DNA of 7,746 nt, from positions 1-7,746 of the forward strand of contig JAPHSI010000197.1 of NCBI GenBank assembly GCA_026193155.1, given 5' to 3'. The position numbers and the translations under genes are program-made. Under the pieces are notes generated by a model. The model was given only the letters and a program-made list of their open reading frames with translations, did not search any database and was not told where the DNA came from. Positions 6,331-7,746 of this stretch are shown piece after piece. The DNA comes from Sulfurimonadaceae bacterium (lineage in GTDB: Bacteria; Campylobacterota; Campylobacteria; Campylobacterales; Sulfurimonadaceae). The first letter of the stretch is position 1, and each line of letters begins with the position of its first letter.

Positions 6331-7337
6331 TGAAGATATTATCTTTACTATTTTTTTTATTAAATATTTTATATGGAGAAACTAAATTGAAAATAGCTAC
6401 ATATAATGTTGAAGCTTTATTTGATTTAGAAAAAAAAGGTTACAAATATAAAGAGTACAAACCCTATGGAAAGTCTCTATGGAATAAAAAAAATTACAAT
6501 ATAAAACTTAATAATATTGCGCGTGTTATTAAAGATATAGATGCAGATATTATTGCCCTGCAAGAGATTCATTCTCTAAATGCTCTAAAAGATTTACGTT
6601 TTAAACTTAAACAAAAAGGACTTTATTATAAGTACTATAAAATAGCAGATAAAAAGGATTCAGCAATTAAAGTCGCCGTTCTAAGTAAAATTCCGTTTAT
6701 TTATTCTAAAGAAGTAAAAGTTACGTCTACATATAAGTATAGAAATATACAAGAGTTAAAATTTAAAGTCGGAAAAAATAACTTCTATTTGTTTAATAAC
6801 CACTGGAAAGCTAAAAGTGGACCAGAGAGTATGCGTATGGTATCTGCTAAGAAACTTAGAGATCGAATAGAAGAGATTGGATATGATAAAAATATAATCT
6901 TAGTCGGTGATTTCAATTCACATTATGAAGAAAATATACTGTTTTTAAAAAATAGAAGACATAATGATACAAATGGTCGTACGGGTATTAATGATATTTT
7001 AAGAACAAAATACCAAACAAAAAAAGCTAAAGACACAAAATATAAAAAAGACAGTTTTTATAACTTGTGGTACGACGCAGAAGAACAAGATAGGTACAGT
7101 TATATATTTAGAGGGAACAAAGAAGCCTTGGACAACATATTAGTTTCACAATCTATATTAGATAAAAAAAATATGTACTATAAAGATTCATCTATAAGAA
7201 ATATCTCTAAAGATTATATGATGTATAAAGGAAAATATCCATATAGATGGAGTATATCAAAAGCAAGAACACCTAAACATAAAGGTAAAGGTTATTCAGA
7301 CCACTTACCTGTTATAGCAACATTTATTTTTAACTAA
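6330..7337 (+). CDS. Exported endonuclease/exonuclease/phosphatase-family protein
   Basis: This 335-residue protein of the EEP (DNase I-like) superfamily is probably a secreted or periplasmic nuclease. The GTG start at 6330 overlaps the peptidase stop by one base. It is supported because it creates a short signal peptide (MKILSLLFFLLNILYG), with likely cleavage near residue 16. Fold motifs appear in order: IATYNVEALFD (N26), ADIIALQEIHS (metal-binding E79), NNHWKAKSGPESMRM (H158), ILVGDFNSHYE (D194, N196), ALDNILVS (D268) and the catalytic GYSDHLPVIATF (D324, H325). The HWK...GPES...R segment resembles extracellular bacterial nucleases. The chain is very rich in lysine and tyrosine, especially at 227-240, which fits nucleic-acid binding. 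A phosphatase or lipid-hydrolase role cannot be excluded in this superfamily. The ribosome-binding site is weak, so translation probably depends on coupling to the upstream gene. Confidence 0.85.
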   Translation: MKILSLLFFLLNILYGETKLKIATYNVEALFDLEKKGYKYKEYKPYGKSLWNKKNYNIKLNNIARVIKDIDADIIALQEIHSLNALKDLRFKLKQKGLYYKYYKIADKKDSAIKVAVLSKIPFIYSKEVKVTSTYKYRNIQELKFKVGKNNFYLFNNHWKAKSGPESMRMVSAKKLRDRIEEIGYDKNIILVGDFNSHYEENILFLKNRRHNDTNGRTGINDILRTKYQTKKAKDTKYKKDSFYNLWYDAEEQDRYSYIFRGNKEALDNILVSQSILDKKNMYYKDSSIRNISKDYMMYKGKYPYRWSISKARTPKHKGKGYSDHLPVIATFIFN

Positions 7338-7746
7338 GACACCAATCTATTGCTTGTTTATTATGAGACAAAAGATAGTTGTTTGCTTGTGAAAATGGTT
7401 TAGAACCAAAGAAACCCCTATATGATGATAAAGGAGACGGGTGTGGTGCTTTTAAAACCAAATGTTTAGATTTATCTATCATCTTCTCTTTCATTTGAGC
7501 AGGTCTTCCCCACAATATAAATACAACATTTTCTAAATTATCACTTATAGCTTTTATAGTTGCATCTGTAAAATTTTCCCAACCCATACCTTGATGTGAG
7601 TTTGCTTGTGAAGCTCTTACGGATAAAACAGCATTTAAAAGAACTACCCCTTGATTTGCCCATGATTGAAGGTTACCACTTGTTGGATAGTTACAACCTA
7701 TATCATCTACAAGTTCAGTAAATATATTTTTTAATGATGGTGGAAA
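7330..7746 (-). CDS. ung: Uracil-DNA glycosylase, C-terminal part (runs off the window)
   Basis: This is the base-excision repair enzyme that removes uracil from DNA. The minus-strand frame is open to the window edge and codes for 138 residues, about the last 60% of a typical 220-230 residue family-1 enzyme. It begins with FPPSLKNIFTEL, then a segment matching the family pattern of SGNLQSWANQGVVLLNAVLSVR, ASQANSHQGMGWENFTD, VVFILWGRPAQ and the DNA-minor-groove leucine loop APHPSPLSSYRGFFG (7426-7443 codes for HPSPLS). The catalytic-water aspartate motif (GQDPYH) would lie upstream, outside the window. An internal ATG at 7587 is not the real start, because family sequence continues in frame before it. 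The stop (TTA at 7330-7332 on the + strand) lies inside the 3' end of the EEP gene, so the two genes converge and overlap by 8 bases. Confidence 0.97.
   Translation of the reverse strand, partial: FPPSLKNIFTELVDDIGCNYPTSGNLQSWANQGVVLLNAVLSVRASQANSHQGMGWENFTDATIKAISDNLENVVFILWGRPAQMKEKMIDKSKHLVLKAPHPSPLSSYRGFFGSKPFSQANNYLLSHNKQAIDWCLS

Noticed and set aside
7382..7612. 13-base direct repeat GTTTGCTTGTGAA within ung (near 7382 and 7600)
   Set aside because: Both copies encode SQAN residues in conserved parts of uracil-DNA glycosylase, so the repeat reflects the protein sequence and codon use.

Overview
The window is strongly AT-rich and codes densely, with six genes on the + strand overlapping by a few bases or nearly touching. 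Protein similarity and composition suggest a Campylobacterota member (Sulfurimonas/Sulfurovum/Arcobacter-like). This assignment is an inference from family recall, and no marker gene is present.

Region 1 (1-4340) looks like one transcription unit. It holds the last codons of a probable NrtA-type binding protein, then an AT-rich spacer with two good inverted-repeat structures, then the permease NrtB and the ATPase NrtD of a nitrate-type ABC importer. Next is a 289-residue protein with a PDC/Cache-like N-terminus and four predicted membrane helices. It overlaps by 8 bases a 545-residue protein that fuses a PP2C phosphatase to a Ser/Thr kinase and ends in one membrane helix. Bifunctional kinase/phosphatases of this type are known beside nitrate-assimilation genes in other proteobacteria (for example next to nirB/nasA in Pseudomonas). 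Here the context adds a membrane sensor-like partner, so the four visible genes may form a nitrate import module with its own phosphorylation control.

Region 2 (4341-7337) starts at a likely separate promoter. It carries an oligopeptidase A-type M3 zinc peptidase, followed with a 1-base overlap by an exported, lysine-rich endonuclease/exonuclease/phosphatase-family protein started by GTG. Neither has an obvious link to nitrate.

Region 3 (7330-7746, minus strand) is the C-terminal part of uracil-DNA glycosylase. It converges on the previous gene with an 8-base overlap of the 3' ends. Its N-terminus lies beyond the window.

No tRNA, rRNA, CRISPR array or insertion sequence was seen. The only non-coding stretch of any size is 53-216.
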